Below are positions 22,104 to 33,328 of a DNA stretch of 64,000 nucleotides, piece after piece. Origin of the DNA: Ustilago trichophora (taxonomy: Eukaryota; Basidiomycota; Ustilaginomycetes; Ustilaginales; Ustilaginaceae). The stretch covers positions 2,232,001 through 2,296,000 of the forward strand of contig OOIN01000002.1 in NCBI GenBank assembly GCA_900323505.1. Direction: 5' to 3'. Under the pieces are notes generated by a model. The model saw nothing but the letters and a program-made list of their open reading frames with translations. It did not search any database and was not told where the DNA came from. Both the position numbers and the translations under genes were made by a program. How positions within the stretch are numbered: the first letter of the stretch is position 1; each line of letters begins with the position of its first letter.

Positions 22104-25040
22104 TCAAATGGGGTTCTCGCCGATGTGTTTGACCTGCGGGTAGAGCCAGCTCATTTCTTCTCTGATTCTAGCTCTTAAAATGTGCCAGATCGTGTTACCC
22201 TTACCACTTGCGCCTGCTGCCATCTCGTTGGACGACGAGGAAGACCAAGGAAGGATAGCACCCAGTCTCTTTTGCCGTCTATCTCTTTCCTTTACAGCGA
22301 ATTTGAGCAGTGTACCCAGCGTCTTTGCGTCCGGTCCGACCACTTGTCCTCTACTGTCCCTCACGGGAGCTTGGGTCGACCTGACCACCAGATCCGTCAC
22401 GCTGAAATGAAATTCGTCAGCAGCAGAATCGAGATCACCCGCGTCGATAGCTTCACGGAAGAGCGTCTTTCTCATCTCCCCAAATACCAGCTCTATCGCT
22501 TCCTCTAAGCGTCCACATCTAGCCAGACATTCCAACCACGAATCCCAGGCTCCCTTTGTCATTGCTGATCTCCTATAAACCCCCCTTTCCGCCGTCTCGC
22601 TCTCGATTCGTCTCACCGTGGTAATCGCCTTCCTTGCTAGCGCCAGCAATCCATGTCGACCCGCCGTATCGAAAAACACACTGAGCGTAATTCCATCGAT
22701 CTCCTGCCTCGTTGCCAGCAAGCTGTCCCATATGGCAAGTACCATTGCTGGCTCCTCGGCACGGTTGTATGCGTTCATCAGCGCGTTGATCAGCGGTAGG
22801 TCCGGTTCAAGTCTTTCATCCCGCTTCAGCATCTCGTGCGTTGCTTTTACTCCAAGGTAGGACGGTTTGGGAGTCTTGGCGTAGTAGTCGAGGATCGATG
22901 TGTAGATGGCGCAAGATGGGCGGTGACCAGCGGCACGCATGTCTTCAACGATGCCCAAAAGCTCTTCGGGTGGAGCAGGGAGTGGTTGGCCCAAGGTGGA
23001 TTTGGGATCGATAAACTTGAGCGCGCGGAAGGATTCGAGTAGGTTGATGTATCCTCGTTCGTCCAAACCTTTTGTAGATGGTGCATCGGAGGAAGAGGTG
23101 GTGGTGGTGGTGGTGGTGGTGGTGGGAAAGCGCGATAAGCTACGATAGATGTGGAAGGCTTCCGGCCAGGAGGTTGTGATGCCGATCAAGCGGCGCATGA
23201 GTTGGGATTTGTGTGCGGCGGTAATGGCGATCCCAGCCTCGTGCAGGCAAGAGAGGAGATTGCGTGCAGCGGTGATGTCCTTGAGCTTGACACATGCGTC
23301 CAGCACAGGGCGAATGATCTTCATGCCTATAGAGAGCGATGGAGGCGATCTACGCTTTGTCGGGCTGGATGCTTTGCGAGAAGTGCGGTACTCGAGCATG
23401 TCTTGGACTAGCTTCATCGCCGACGGCAGCGATGGGAGGAACGCTTCGCAGTATGCGGTGAGGAGAGGGGCGACCAACAGAGGTGTAGGAGGGATATCGA
23501 GCGCTCGGACATGATCATACAGCAACTGCGTCTCACGGACCTGGTTGGGAGTGGGCAAGATTCGAGACTGTCGGTCCGTGCCCCTGTCTCCAGTGTCGTC
23601 GAGAAGCCCGTCAGGGTCATTGTCAAGCAAGACGACATCCTCTGCCTTTATGTCTAACTCCGCAGCTGAGTTGTCCAGAAGCCCGAGCATGAGGATGTTG
23701 TAACACTGGTCATCCAGCTGAATCGTGCGCTTGGGATCGATCGCAGACTGTACCTTGTCCAGCAATTCGAGCGCTTCATCGCTGCTCTGCAGATCATTCA
23801 GCTCGTCCACGTGCATCCGCAATAGAAAGCAGAGCGTGCTATGACCAAACATACCTGGCTTGCTTGCAATTCTAGCTGTCTCTAGCGCGTGAGCCGGACC
23901 TACAATCATGGCTTCGTACCGCAGCAGGGCGTGCCAAGCTGACGAATCCGATGCTGCTTGTGGGCTGGATTCGACCGCTTTGCGCAAGTCACTGGCATAA
24001 GTCCGCAACTTGGCCATCAGCTCCTCGTCCGTGTCTTTCGCTGTAGAGACGAGCTTGCAGAGCCCCTCTACGGTGGTGGTGAGTGTGGCGATGCCAAGCT
24101 GTTCTTTCTGCTGCGACATGTGTTGCAGCTGAGTTTCGGCTTCGTCTGTATTTCTGACAGCCAGTTGGACTCTGATCATGGTGTTGCGGAGTGCATCTTC
24201 GGGCTCGACACCATACTCGTGCATGTCATTCCATACTTTAATCGCATGGCCATATTCGCCGCGCTTTACAAGGTAGGAGATGACCATGTTCCATTCGACC
24301 GAGCTGGTCTGCCAGTCGGGATAGCTGGCGCGGAGACGCTCGAAAGCCTGGCATGGGTCGAATCGCAAGTTCTTGGACAGACAATAGGTCTGCAATTGTC
24401 GATGCAGGTCTGTAGGTCCGATACGGAAGCCAAAGATGTGGCACATGTCGTGGAACATCTGGTGACATGCTTCGATGTTGCGGACTTCCATGTAACCTTG
24501 TGTCTGTGCGTGCTGGACAAGGTGTCGAACGGCTGTCTGGATATCAGCTTTACGGACGGGGAAGCCGACATCGGAAGGTTGCAAAGTACGTGAGGAGTAC
24601 CTGGAGACATCACGAGCGTATACTTGCTGTGCCCGAAGGAGGAGAACGTAGGCTTCAATGATCACAGCGGGTTCGCGCCTGCCGACGGCTTCACGGAACG
24701 TGGCGACAGCTTGACGGGATGCAGAAGTGATCTCATGTGATGCTTTGGGCTTGCTCGATGTTGATGCATTGTTGGATGTAGAAAGAGGAGTCCGCTTATC
24801 AAAGAAGTGTGAAAATGCAGCACCATCGGCGTGGTTGCGGGGAAGTCGAGGTCGAGGGGCATCGTCATTCTGATCTTGTTCGTCGCTTGTTGGTGTGTGA
24901 GCAGTTGGTGGGATCAGAGTCGAGGTGGAAGCACGTCGACATGGCTTGAGCGCTTGCTTTGCTGTGAGCTTCTGCGATCTTGGGGCAAACCGTGAAGAAG
25001 CTCGCATCGAAGATGCCGAGGGCAAGAGGAAGGGCAGCAT
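22104..25040 (-). CDS. Mitochondrial pentatricopeptide-repeat (PPR) protein
   Basis: 978 residues, single exon, ATG at 25040. The N-terminus (SMRASSRFAPRSQKLTAKQALKPCRR) is basic and acid-free, a strong mitochondrial presequence. Downstream are degenerate 35-residue helical repeats: SSVEWNMVISYLVKRGEYGHA, then IKVWNDMHEYGVEPEDALRNT; ITAARNLLSCLHEAGI; and CAIYTSILDYYAKT. These are of PPR type. Fungal PPR proteins bind specific mitochondrial transcripts to control stability, processing or translation; the target cannot be told from sequence. The repeats are too degenerate for me to assign an RNA code. It is divergent from the GATA protein gene across 3.2 kb. Confidence 0.88.
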   Translation of the reverse strand: MLPFLLPSASSMRASSRFAPRSQKLTAKQALKPCRRASTSTLIPPTAHTPTSDEQDQNDDAPRPRLPRNHADGAAFSHFFDKRTPLSTSNNASTSSKPKASHEITSASRQAVATFREAVGRREPAVIIEAYVLLLRAQQVYARDVSRYSSRTLQPSDVGFPVRKADIQTAVRHLVQHAQTQGYMEVRNIEACHQMFHDMCHIFGFRIGPTDLHRQLQTYCLSKNLRFDPCQAFERLRASYPDWQTSSVEWNMVISYLVKRGEYGHAIKVWNDMHEYGVEPEDALRNTMIRVQLAVRNTDEAETQLQHMSQQKEQLGIATLTTTVEGLCKLVSTAKDTDEELMAKLRTYASDLRKAVESSPQAASDSSAWHALLRYEAMIVGPAHALETARIASKPGMFGHSTLCFLLRMHVDELNDLQSSDEALELLDKVQSAIDPKRTIQLDDQCYNILMLGLLDNSAAELDIKAEDVVLLDNDPDGLLDDTGDRGTDRQSRILPTPNQVRETQLLYDHVRALDIPPTPLLVAPLLTAYCEAFLPSLPSAMKLVQDMLEYRTSRKASSPTKRRSPPSLSIGMKIIRPVLDACVKLKDITAARNLLSCLHEAGIAITAAHKSQLMRRLIGITTSWPEAFHIYRSLSRFPTTTTTTTTTSSSDAPSTKGLDERGYINLLESFRALKFIDPKSTLGQPLPAPPEELLGIVEDMRAAGHRPSCAIYTSILDYYAKTPKPSYLGVKATHEMLKRDERLEPDLPLINALMNAYNRAEEPAMVLAIWDSLLATRQEIDGITLSVFFDTAGRHGLLALARKAITTVRRIESETAERGVYRRSAMTKGAWDSWLECLARCGRLEEAIELVFGEMRKTLFREAIDAGDLDSAADEFHFSVTDLVVRSTQAPVRDSRGQVVGPDAKTLGTLLKFAVKERDRRQKRLGAILPWSSSSSNEMAAGASGKGNTIWHILRARIREEMSWLYPQVKHIGENPI

Positions 25041-25906
25041 ACTAGCCGTTCAGAGGGCGAGAATGTCAGGTCTGTGCAGCGCCTTCATGTTTGGTGACTT
25101 TGCCAGCAGAGTATGTAGATGACAGCAGCGCGGCTGATCTGTTCAGGTTGCGGGATTGGAGATTTTGAGGAGCGAGAGTGATGCGATGTCGTCTTTGTGA
25201 GCTGTATACGGTACAGAGCCCTGGAAAGGGTGGAGTCGAACGAACTGGACGAGAAGAATATGCACATGCAGGCCACTTTTTTCGGAAAGCGGCGACTTGG
25301 ACCCTGGTGTATCGGGATGGTAAGTGTCGATGGAGATATCGGCGATTCATTGCGCTATTTTTCTGCCCATTTCCAGCCCTGCATTTTCTTGTCGTATTTC
25401 GGGGCAAGCGTTGATGCTCTGTGCGTTTTTGGAGAGCGTGGATCGCTGCCAGCATGAAGCTCAAACATGCTTATTTGCGACCAAGACTAACGAAGGTCGA
25501 CGTGGCAATTGATTGTACTGTATGTGCTGGAGATGGCCACCAGCCCATCTGACCGCTGCAATGTGACTGGCGCCACGGAATGGCTACGCCCATTGTTAGC
25601 ACATTGCCAAGTGAATAAGCAACCTCGTATCGTCCACAACGCCATTGAGCGAGAAGCACGATGTACGATGTACCGATGTACAACGGTACAGCAGAGGAAG
25701 GGGCTGCAAGAAGCTCAATGCAGGTGGAAGCGAGAAGCCGGTCAGGATGGGCATGCGAAAGACGACGAAGAGGATAATTACGACCTCGGATTAAGAAAGC
25801 CGAAGGCGAGGCGGTGAAAGCTGATGGCACCGGTCAAAGCCATCCGCGCCGCCAGCAAGCTATATTTGTGTAGTCAAGAGAAAGGAACGCGCTCAAGAGG
25901 GGAGAC

Positions 25907-25930
25907 AGAGAGAGAGAGAGAGAGAGAGAG
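25907..25930. repeat. (GA)n microsatellite
   Basis: About 12 GA units in the PPR/GATA divergent region. Confidence 0.9.
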
Positions 25931-27497
25931 GAGCGCGATACAGTATTTCTAACATGTGTAACAGAGTAAAGCTGTCCGTGGCGATCGGGAGTGGCATGCT
26001 CTTGCTTTGTCGGGAGAGCCCCGCAGACTAAGAGTGCATGCTCGAAAATTGGCCCGAACAGAGAAAAGGTTTCTTCCCCGCAACCGACGCTGCTCATCAT
26101 CAATCGTAGGGCTCACGTTCTCTGGACAAAGAGTGTACTGCTCATGATCTGGAGAGAGAGAGAGAAGGGAGAGAGCTCCGGTGCGAAGTCGGGTTTTCCG
26201 GCCAGAAGCCACCCAGCGCTCGCATCCGTCATCGTGCGCTGTTTTTCCTGCTTGAACGGTGAATCTGTTTGAATGGCGTGCCCCAACACCGAGCATATAT
26301 GACCAGGACTCTCGTCCAATGCTCACACATCCGTCTCAAGCATGCTAGCTGCTTCCACAATCATCTCAGCCCAGTATGCCAAGGATACAGAGGAGAGCGT
26401 GCTGATACTGTCAAAGGATGATGCTGCAAGAAGAAGCAGAAGCCGCGGCGTGAAAAGGTGAGCGCACGGTTCCGATTCTAGAAGAAGTGAGAGGCAAGCG
26501 GGCCTCCTTCTCACATGCGCCTTTCTGCACAGACAGGACGAGGGATTACCGGTTCAGCCAGAAATATTGCTAGCGATTGGTCGAGTCAGATCGGCGATAT
26601 GGCCCAAGAAACAAAAGGAGAAACAAAAGGGCAGAGCGCGACCGGAAGATGGAGCCGTGTTGGGGCGATAACGAGCTTGGCAAGCTCGCCAAAATCAGAT
26701 TTGAACCCTTCTTGCCTTCTTCGCTTCTTCGCATCTTTGCAACAGAGGGCGGGGGAATCGGGCCCGTAATACCTCTAACTTGATAGCCAAGCTCTTTGGG
26801 GAATGTAAAGAGCTTACTGGCATCATTGAGTTGCGGTCGAGACGCCATTCCAGAGAGCTTATCAACGCATAAAAGCTTGTTGCTGGATCAGGCGGAAAGA
26901 AAATCCAGACTCGAGACTCTAACTGCATTCACAGATCGAAAGTGCTTTTTTGATTTTTTTTTTCTTCTTGAGCCTCTTTTCAGTATCTTGTCTGTCTTCT
27001 CTGCGCACTCGAGTCAAAAAGAGCATGTCCCATCTTTGCAAGTCCGGTGGCATCGTTTCTCCTCTCTCTGTGTTTCGTGTTTGGGTCTTCTCCAACAAGA
27101 AGGACAGCTTCAGGTTGCTGGTCACATTGTGCGTCTCAATGTCGGCTCTCGCTGTGAAAAAACGCAGTAAACCTCTCAGCGAGTTACTGTCGGTATCCAT
27201 CGTTGTCACGGGCGGCGGGTGGATGATGGAGAATCGCATTGTCACCGAGCATCAGTCAGAACGAGAGAGAGAGAGAGGCAAGAAATGGCTGAATTCTTCT
27301 AAAATCGCTCGGTTTTTTGCATCACAGAGAGACTGTGCTACCCTTCTCCACGCACACCCTCGCTCTGGGACCGCGTGCAGTTATCCGAAGAGAGCAGTGG
27401 CAGTAAGAAGAGGAGAAGATGTGTTGTTGGCCTTTTGGCGTCCGGCTGATTTTGTTCGTCATCTTCTTCTCTGAGCGATTCATGTTGTTCCGCTCTG

Positions 27498-27542
27498 CTC
27501 TGCTTGCTCTGCTTGCTCTGCTTGCTCTGCTTGCTCTGCTTG
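27498..27542. repeat. Tandem repeat, 5 x CTCTGCTTG
   Basis: Five perfect head-to-tail 9-bp units in the upstream region of the GATA gene, preceded by a partial unit. Perfect copies imply recent expansion. Confidence 0.95.
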
Positions 27543-28236
27543 GCCGCTTTCGAGGATTCTCACGTTTTGATGCCCTTGGCGCACCACCCCATCACACAAA
27601 CACGCTCTCCTCGCTCACACACTCTCTCTATTGACTCTTCTTCTTCCTGAATTCGGCTCTCAACGGACGTGCCCTTTTCTCTCTTCTTCCTCTTTCACCC
27701 TCTTTGCTTTTTCATTTCCACTTCCTTTTCACAAACATCCTCTCAATCTCCACATCATCTCGACCTTCATCCATCATCATCCGACCTATCCGCATATCCG
27801 TCTCGCCCGCTTTTCACCGTACGCCGCCCGCCACGCCTCCATTGCGATTCGCGCCGCGTCTGGCTGGGCTGGCTTCCGTTCTTGAGCTCCACGTCCATTC
27901 TTACGGTCTCTTGCAACGCCATATCACTCAATTCACCAAGTCAAGACGTCGACTTGATTCACCCTGTACTGCGCCAACCACTCTTCCTCAGTCGAGACTT
28001 GCATACAATTCAGGACTACATCGATACCAAGCGTCATTGCAAGATACTCACACAAGGCTCATCTGGGCAAAATCACCTTCACTAACATCTGCAAGCTCTA
28101 TATTAGCTACCCAAGCTACCCAACTGGTCCCTGCTTACGCTCATAATCGTTCTCATTGCTCTCTGCATGCCTCCATTCACCCAGTAAAGCTCCCTTTTCC
28201 ACATCAAAAGCTGAGCGACGCAAGCTCAGCGGGACC

Positions 28237-31200
28237 ATGAGCATCGGGTCAGAGGGAGCCAGCTCGAATAGCATCCAGGTTCATCCTGGCCCTGCTGCGG
28301 CCGGATCCAACCCTTCTGCCACCCCATCCTCTCAACCCCATTTCGACCCACGTACTCCAACACCACCTCCACCACAGCAACAGCAGAATCAGCAGCACCA
28401 AATCCAACAAAACAACTTACCCTCCCAGACATTACCCCAACCGCACTCTCATCAACAAAATGCTGCAGCACCGCCAAATTCGACCAGTGCTCCAGCAACA
28501 GCAGCAGCAGCACCAAAGGCAGCACCGTCTACACCGGCGCCCGTAGCTCAGCCTCCACAGCGTCCACCTCCCCCTGCCAGCGCCGTCAGCCTTCACGATG
28601 CCGCCGCAAAGGCCGCTGCTGCAGCAGCTGCTGTGGCAGCCAATCAGAACGGCGTCAATGGCAGTGCTTCAAAGCCGATTGCATCAATAGCTCCTAGACC
28701 GGCAACTGTCGTTCCAGCAGCGCCATCGGGCCACCTGCCTCAGCCGACAGGTCCTGCCTCCGCTGCGCCCAGCGCCAAGGCGGATGCCAACGGAGCCCCA
28801 AAGAAAGCTGGCAGAGCCAAAGTCAACAAGCAACCAGGTGCTACCAAACCCAAGCAGAAGCGAAAGACAAACAACGTTGGAGCGCAAGATGAGCTTGTCT
28901 ATCGTCCAGCTCCCAGCACCGCCGGAGGTACAATCGGAGCTGCACCCGACTCGACCATCCCGGCCATGCTCGCTGCCGCCGGTGGTGGTCGCAAAGCGTT
29001 GCCGGAACTCGTCTTGCCCTTCCAGTTGCCTTACACCGACGTTCGACCACAGATGCCCATGCTCGATAATGCCAGTGTTCAGGCAGCTATGGCGATGGGC
29101 GCATCTGAAACCTCTTCCCCCGACACTGGCAGCGACAGCGAAGACTATTCGGTCATGTCTGATGATTCCGATCTTGATAGCGAAGCCGAAGAAAGCCGCA
29201 GGGAGGCACGTAGGCGCAGACGCGAGCCAGCTACCATCGAGGAGAGCCTGGTGCTGCTTCAGTCGCTTCGACAGTCACGACTCTCGCATCTCTCTTCCCT
29301 CCTCACGCCTTTCAGTCAACGTGTCAGATCTGGCATGATCTACCCCAACGTCCTGCCTCTCAGCTTGCTTCACGGCCTCAATCCGCGCGATCCTCACGTC
29401 CTCATCCAGCTCGGACGTGCCGACATCCACGTTGGCCCCCATGTCTTTATGAAGACCAAGTTTTGGGAGGTTCGTCCTGACTACGAGATGCCCCCGGTCA
29501 TGAACCCTGTGGGTGGTATGCGTGCACCAGCTTCGTTTGGCGTCGCACCAGCTTACGCACGCATGCCTGGTCCTCAGCCAATGTCACAGCAATTGCCTCA
29601 GCCTCAACCACCTCAGCTGCCCTCGCCGCGTGCAGCCCCAACGATGCCTCAGCCTAGCGTCCCGCTTGCACGCCCGCCCACAACTACGCAGAAATCTCCA
29701 ATCGTGCGTCCAGCACCTGCAGTGGCTCCAGCTAGCAATGCAAGTACCGCGACGACGCCTGCTGCACCAAGCCAGGCTGTCCCAAAGCCCGCGACTTTGC
29801 CATCACCAGCGACCATGCCAACTCCGACACTGCCCGCGACGCCAGTCGCAAGCATCGCGGGAGTTCGACCGGTGATACCCGCCAAGGCTCCAGTTACGTC
29901 TGCGCCAATCGCATCGACACCGGCATCTGGGTCAGCTTCGGCAGCCGGATCCGCACCAGCATCGACTTCAGCCGTTAAATCGACTACCGCAAGTCCTGCG
30001 ACAGCAGCTTCCACAACAGCATCTCCTACCTCTGTAGCTGCCCCTGCGGTCAAGCCCGCAGTTTCTGCTGTGAACTCGGCGCCTGCATCTGGAACAAGCA
30101 CGCCCACCTCTGCCAATGCCGAAAGCAAACCGACGACGACTCTCCCAGCTCCCGTCACGCTAGCACCCAAGCCCATTACTGTGCCCGTGTCTCTTCCGCG
30201 ACCTCCTATGACGACGCCGTCGCTGCCAAGGCCACCGAGCATCAATCAGAACAACATTCCCTCCAGCGCAAACTCGGCTGCTGCATCCAGCACTGCAGCG
30301 ACGTCGTCTGCTGGCACTGCGGCAGGTGCCGCTGCGGGTGCAGTTCCGAAGACACCCGCGCAAACGGCCGCGCCCTTGGCCAAGCCTGCTGGCACGACGG
30401 CCGCCGCTGCTGCATCCAGCTCTGCCGCTTCCTCGACTGCTCCCAACGCGACTGCGACACCTTCTGCAGCATCGGCAGGATCCGCGCCGCAAGCAGCTGC
30501 TGCTGGCGCCGCTGCGTCTGGTCAGGCTCCGACAGCCGCTAAGCCTGCTGCCAGTGCAGGTGCACCTGCAACCGCGGCCGGATCTCAAACACCAGCGCGT
30601 CCAGCAGGTCCACCGCCTCCGCCAGCGATCGACGCTGTGCTGGTCTCGCGAGTCAATGCCACGGCAGCGCTCAACCCAGAGTTGCAGGAGTTGCTACACA
30701 TTGCAGCCTCAGGCAAGGCAAACCCGAACCAGCTCAAAGCACTTGGCGTCTGGATCCAGGCCATCACTGCACAGCTTAGGCAGGACGAGGCTCGCAACGC
30801 AGCTGCAGCCACCAACGCCGCCGCAGCATCGGGTTCGCGCGCCGGCAACGCTGCATCGACCACCGCGGAAGGCAAGAAGTCGAAGAAGACCAAGGTGGAT
30901 GAGGCAGCCAAAGCCAGCAAGAAGCAGGCCAAGATCGACGAGCGCGAGGCCAAAAAGAAGGCCAAGGCTGAGGCGAAAGCGAAAGCACAGGCAGACAAGC
31001 AGATGGCGCAAAAGCAGCAAAAGGAAAAGCAACAGATGCTTCAGCAGCAACAACAGTTGCGCCAACAGCAGCAGCCACCAACATCCAACAAGCTGCGTCA
31101 CCCTCCTCCTGGCTGGCCTACGGATGGACCTCCCAAGCCGCCAGTCATTGTGGTCGAATTCCGCGAGAATCCAAGCATGCGCTTCATCCTTCCGCTGTGG

Positions 31201-32676
31201 AAGTGTCTGGTGGAGCGTACCGAGGGCATTGAGCGACCTTCGGTCCCCAAGGTCAAGAAGGAAAGGCGTAGCTTTTTCGACAACGACTCTGACGACGAGG
31301 AGAGTCAGAGGATCGAGCCGGAGCTCAAGCTGAGCTTCTTTGCACCTTCGCTTGGGTCAGATGCTGCGGATGGAAGCGGACTGCGCGAGCTGGAGGAGGA
31401 GCTGAAGCGCAAAGCTGCCGAGGAAGCCAAGTTGAACGCCGCCCATGCGCCTTGCACAGCCAACGGAGCTTCTTCCTCGACTGCATCGCCTGAGGCTGCA
31501 TCTGTAACAAGCGAAAAGAACGACGACGCTGGAGCGGCAAGTGGAAAGAAGAAGAAGGGCGGCGCGGCGGCTGGCAGCAAGAAAGGCAACAAAGCAATCA
31601 AGCAAGAAGCTACCGACACGACCTTGTCTTCCGACTACTCACAGAGCAAAAAGCACGAGGTGTATCCACTCACTTGGAGCATCAAGGGAGGCGTGACCGA
31701 GAGTCTCTGGGAAGCGTTTGGCCGGGTACCTGGCACCATGACATGCCAGCCTGTCAAGCGGGAACCCGAGATTGAGCTAGAGCCGGATGTCGCTGAATTC
31801 TTGGTGCCCGAGATTCGATATCATCTGCTGGATCTGCCGATGGAAGAGATCAAGATCCAGAAGGAGACGAGCGAGACGTTTGTGGACCTGTACAGCCAGA
31901 TGCCGGACCGACGCTTCATTCTTCCTCGAGTGGCACCTGCGCTTTTACCGCAAGGATTGGAAGATCATCTTCAGGATCGATTCGCAGTGCGACCTCAATG
32001 CATTCAGGGTCGACCAATCGTCAAGCGCAAAGCGGGAGCACGCGAGGACGATGTCAGTTTCTCGTACGAGGGCATCGGGCTCACCGTGATTGGACCCAAT
32101 GGCGTCAAGACGGAGCCAGGCGCGACTCCACCCAAGCCGCCCAAGCGAAAGCGACACGTTGCGACCCACAATCCGGATGGTTCGATCAAGAGCTGTGGTG
32201 CTTGCGGCAAGACCAAGACACCCATGTGGCGACGTGGACCGAAGGGACCCTCGCAGCTTTGCAACGCGTGCGGAGCGCGATGGAAAGCGGGTCGCCTGGT
32301 AGTGCCCGAAGTTGCACCGCCTCCGATCATCGAAGCGGAAGAAGACAAGTCGAAGGAGGAAGAAGCACGCAAGGAGGACGAGGCAAAGGCGTCGATGCAT
32401 GGAAGCAACGCGCTGGTGATCCCTCAAAGCTCAAGTGTCGATGATGGGAGTTATACAGTCATGGCATCGAGCGGGCTTGTTGGTCCAGCGCCATTTGGTG
32501 ATCACAGTGGAGCAGGGATGTTCTCGCTCTCCTCAGACGGCGGACATCTGGCCCGCGGATCGGCGAGCCCGAGTCCATTCATCCGATCGCCGATCCCTGA
32601 AGACAATGTGATGCCGGCATCGGTGGATCCGAGCATGCTATCGGGATCGATTCGAGTTTCTGCTCATCGTCGATGA
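28237..32676 (+). CDS. Large Ala/Pro-rich GATA-type zinc-finger protein
   Basis: 1479 residues, single exon; the frame extends upstream without an ATG, so the start is the ATG at 28237 (MSIGSEGASS). The GATA finger near the C-terminus is C1320-x2-C1323-x18-C1342-x2-C1345 (SCGACGKTKTPMWRRGPKG ... LCNACGARWKAG), followed by a short basic tail. Upstream lie conserved-looking blocks in low-complexity sequence: IQLGRADIHVGPHVFMKTKFWEV-like (about 390-420), VIVVEFRENPSMRFILPLWK (about 970-990), and a block with YPLTWSIKGG and EIRYHLLDLPMEEIKI (about 1140-1210). Residues 460-850 are almost pure Ala/Pro/Ser/Thr. A charged coiled coil (EREAKKKAKAEAKAKAQ) follows near 910-950. The single finger and extra blocks suggest a chromatin-associated complex subunit rather than a classical AreA/SreA regulator; family not recognised. 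Confidence 0.85.
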   Translation: MSIGSEGASSNSIQVHPGPAAAGSNPSATPSSQPHFDPRTPTPPPPQQQQNQQHQIQQNNLPSQTLPQPHSHQQNAAAPPNSTSAPATAAAAPKAAPSTPAPVAQPPQRPPPPASAVSLHDAAAKAAAAAAAVAANQNGVNGSASKPIASIAPRPATVVPAAPSGHLPQPTGPASAAPSAKADANGAPKKAGRAKVNKQPGATKPKQKRKTNNVGAQDELVYRPAPSTAGGTIGAAPDSTIPAMLAAAGGGRKALPELVLPFQLPYTDVRPQMPMLDNASVQAAMAMGASETSSPDTGSDSEDYSVMSDDSDLDSEAEESRREARRRRREPATIEESLVLLQSLRQSRLSHLSSLLTPFSQRVRSGMIYPNVLPLSLLHGLNPRDPHVLIQLGRADIHVGPHVFMKTKFWEVRPDYEMPPVMNPVGGMRAPASFGVAPAYARMPGPQPMSQQLPQPQPPQLPSPRAAPTMPQPSVPLARPPTTTQKSPIVRPAPAVAPASNASTATTPAAPSQAVPKPATLPSPATMPTPTLPATPVASIAGVRPVIPAKAPVTSAPIASTPASGSASAAGSAPASTSAVKSTTASPATAASTTASPTSVAAPAVKPAVSAVNSAPASGTSTPTSANAESKPTTTLPAPVTLAPKPITVPVSLPRPPMTTPSLPRPPSINQNNIPSSANSAAASSTAATSSAGTAAGAAAGAVPKTPAQTAAPLAKPAGTTAAAAASSSAASSTAPNATATPSAASAGSAPQAAAAGAAASGQAPTAAKPAASAGAPATAAGSQTPARPAGPPPPPAIDAVLVSRVNATAALNPELQELLHIAASGKANPNQLKALGVWIQAITAQLRQDEARNAAAATNAAAASGSRAGNAASTTAEGKKSKKTKVDEAAKASKKQAKIDEREAKKKAKAEAKAKAQADKQMAQKQQKEKQQMLQQQQQLRQQQQPPTSNKLRHPPPGWPTDGPPKPPVIVVEFRENPSMRFILPLWKCLVERTEGIERPSVPKVKKERRSFFDNDSDDEESQRIEPELKLSFFAPSLGSDAADGSGLRELEEELKRKAAEEAKLNAAHAPCTANGASSSTASPEAASVTSEKNDDAGAASGKKKKGGAAAGSKKGNKAIKQEATDTTLSSDYSQSKKHEVYPLTWSIKGGVTESLWEAFGRVPGTMTCQPVKREPEIELEPDVAEFLVPEIRYHLLDLPMEEIKIQKETSETFVDLYSQMPDRRFILPRVAPALLPQGLEDHLQDRFAVRPQCIQGRPIVKRKAGAREDDVSFSYEGIGLTVIGPNGVKTEPGATPPKPPKRKRHVATHNPDGSIKSCGACGKTKTPMWRRGPKGPSQLCNACGARWKAGRLVVPEVAPPPIIEAEEDKSKEEEARKEDEAKASMHGSNALVIPQSSSVDDGSYTVMASSGLVGPAPFGDHSGAGMFSLSSDGGHLARGSASPSPFIRSPIPEDNVMPASVDPSMLSGSIRVSAHRR

Positions 32677-33308
32677 GCAAGCTATCTGTTGAGCTGAAAT
32701 GAAAATGTACTTGTATGGGAACAGGCAGCAGAGAGAGAGTGTGTGTGTGTGTGAAGAAGAGATCTGATTGTGATTGAGCATTTTCCCCCAGCTGGGACTT
32801 GTTGCAAGCCATGATTGAGGGGAAGATGATGCATAGTTCGGCATCGTGCAACGGGTCTGAATCTATCTGATGTGGTTCTTTTGGGTCATCGGCTTGGTCA
32901 GGTACGTCAAGCTCGCAGGTAGGATCGAGCTGGATGCCGTTTCAAGACGTCGACTTCTGCGCTGAGATAGGCTTCGACAGAGAGAAGGATCAAGCGCCCC
33001 TCTTTTTTTTTTTTTTCTTCTTTTTTCTTTTTTTTTTCTTCTTTTCTTTTTTTTCTTTTCTTTTTTGGGTTGTGGAAGAAAGGAATCGATCGGCATTGCA
33101 GCGGTGCGGTGCAGCCCAGAGTGAAAGATGGGACCGACTTTTCAGTGCCGTTTCCAGGTACAACCGAGAGCAAGTTTCGGCCAGTTTAAAAAAAGATGAA
33201 CAGCAGTGTTTGAAAATCATGCGGCAGAAGAAATGCCTCGCCCGCGCATCAAGAAAGGACTTCGCAAGTCCGAGGCTAAGAAGGATTTTTTTGAATTCTA
33301 AACACCAT

Positions 33309-33328
33309 TACAGTACAGTACATACTGT
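33309..33328. repeat. TACTGTAC-type palindromic motif copy
   Basis: TACAGTACAGTACATACTGT, a further intergenic copy of the dispersed motif. Confidence 0.75.

Larger units (their letters stand above)
25041..28236. promoter_or_regulatory. 3.2 kb divergent region between PPR and GATA genes
   Basis: The largest gap. It contains a GTACTGTA motif (25513-25524), GTAC-rich sequence (25665-25690), a GA microsatellite (25907-25930), a five-copy 9-bp repeat (27498-27542) and a long pyrimidine-rich stretch (27600-28200) before the GATA ATG. Many short overlapping frames are open, none with recognisable domains. I see no supported gene; a non-coding RNA or small multi-exon gene cannot be excluded. Confidence 0.45.

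Noticed and set aside
26690..26730. GATTTGAACCC, resembling a tRNA B box on the minus strand
   Set aside because: No A box or cloverleaf fits at the correct distance; no tRNA found in the window.
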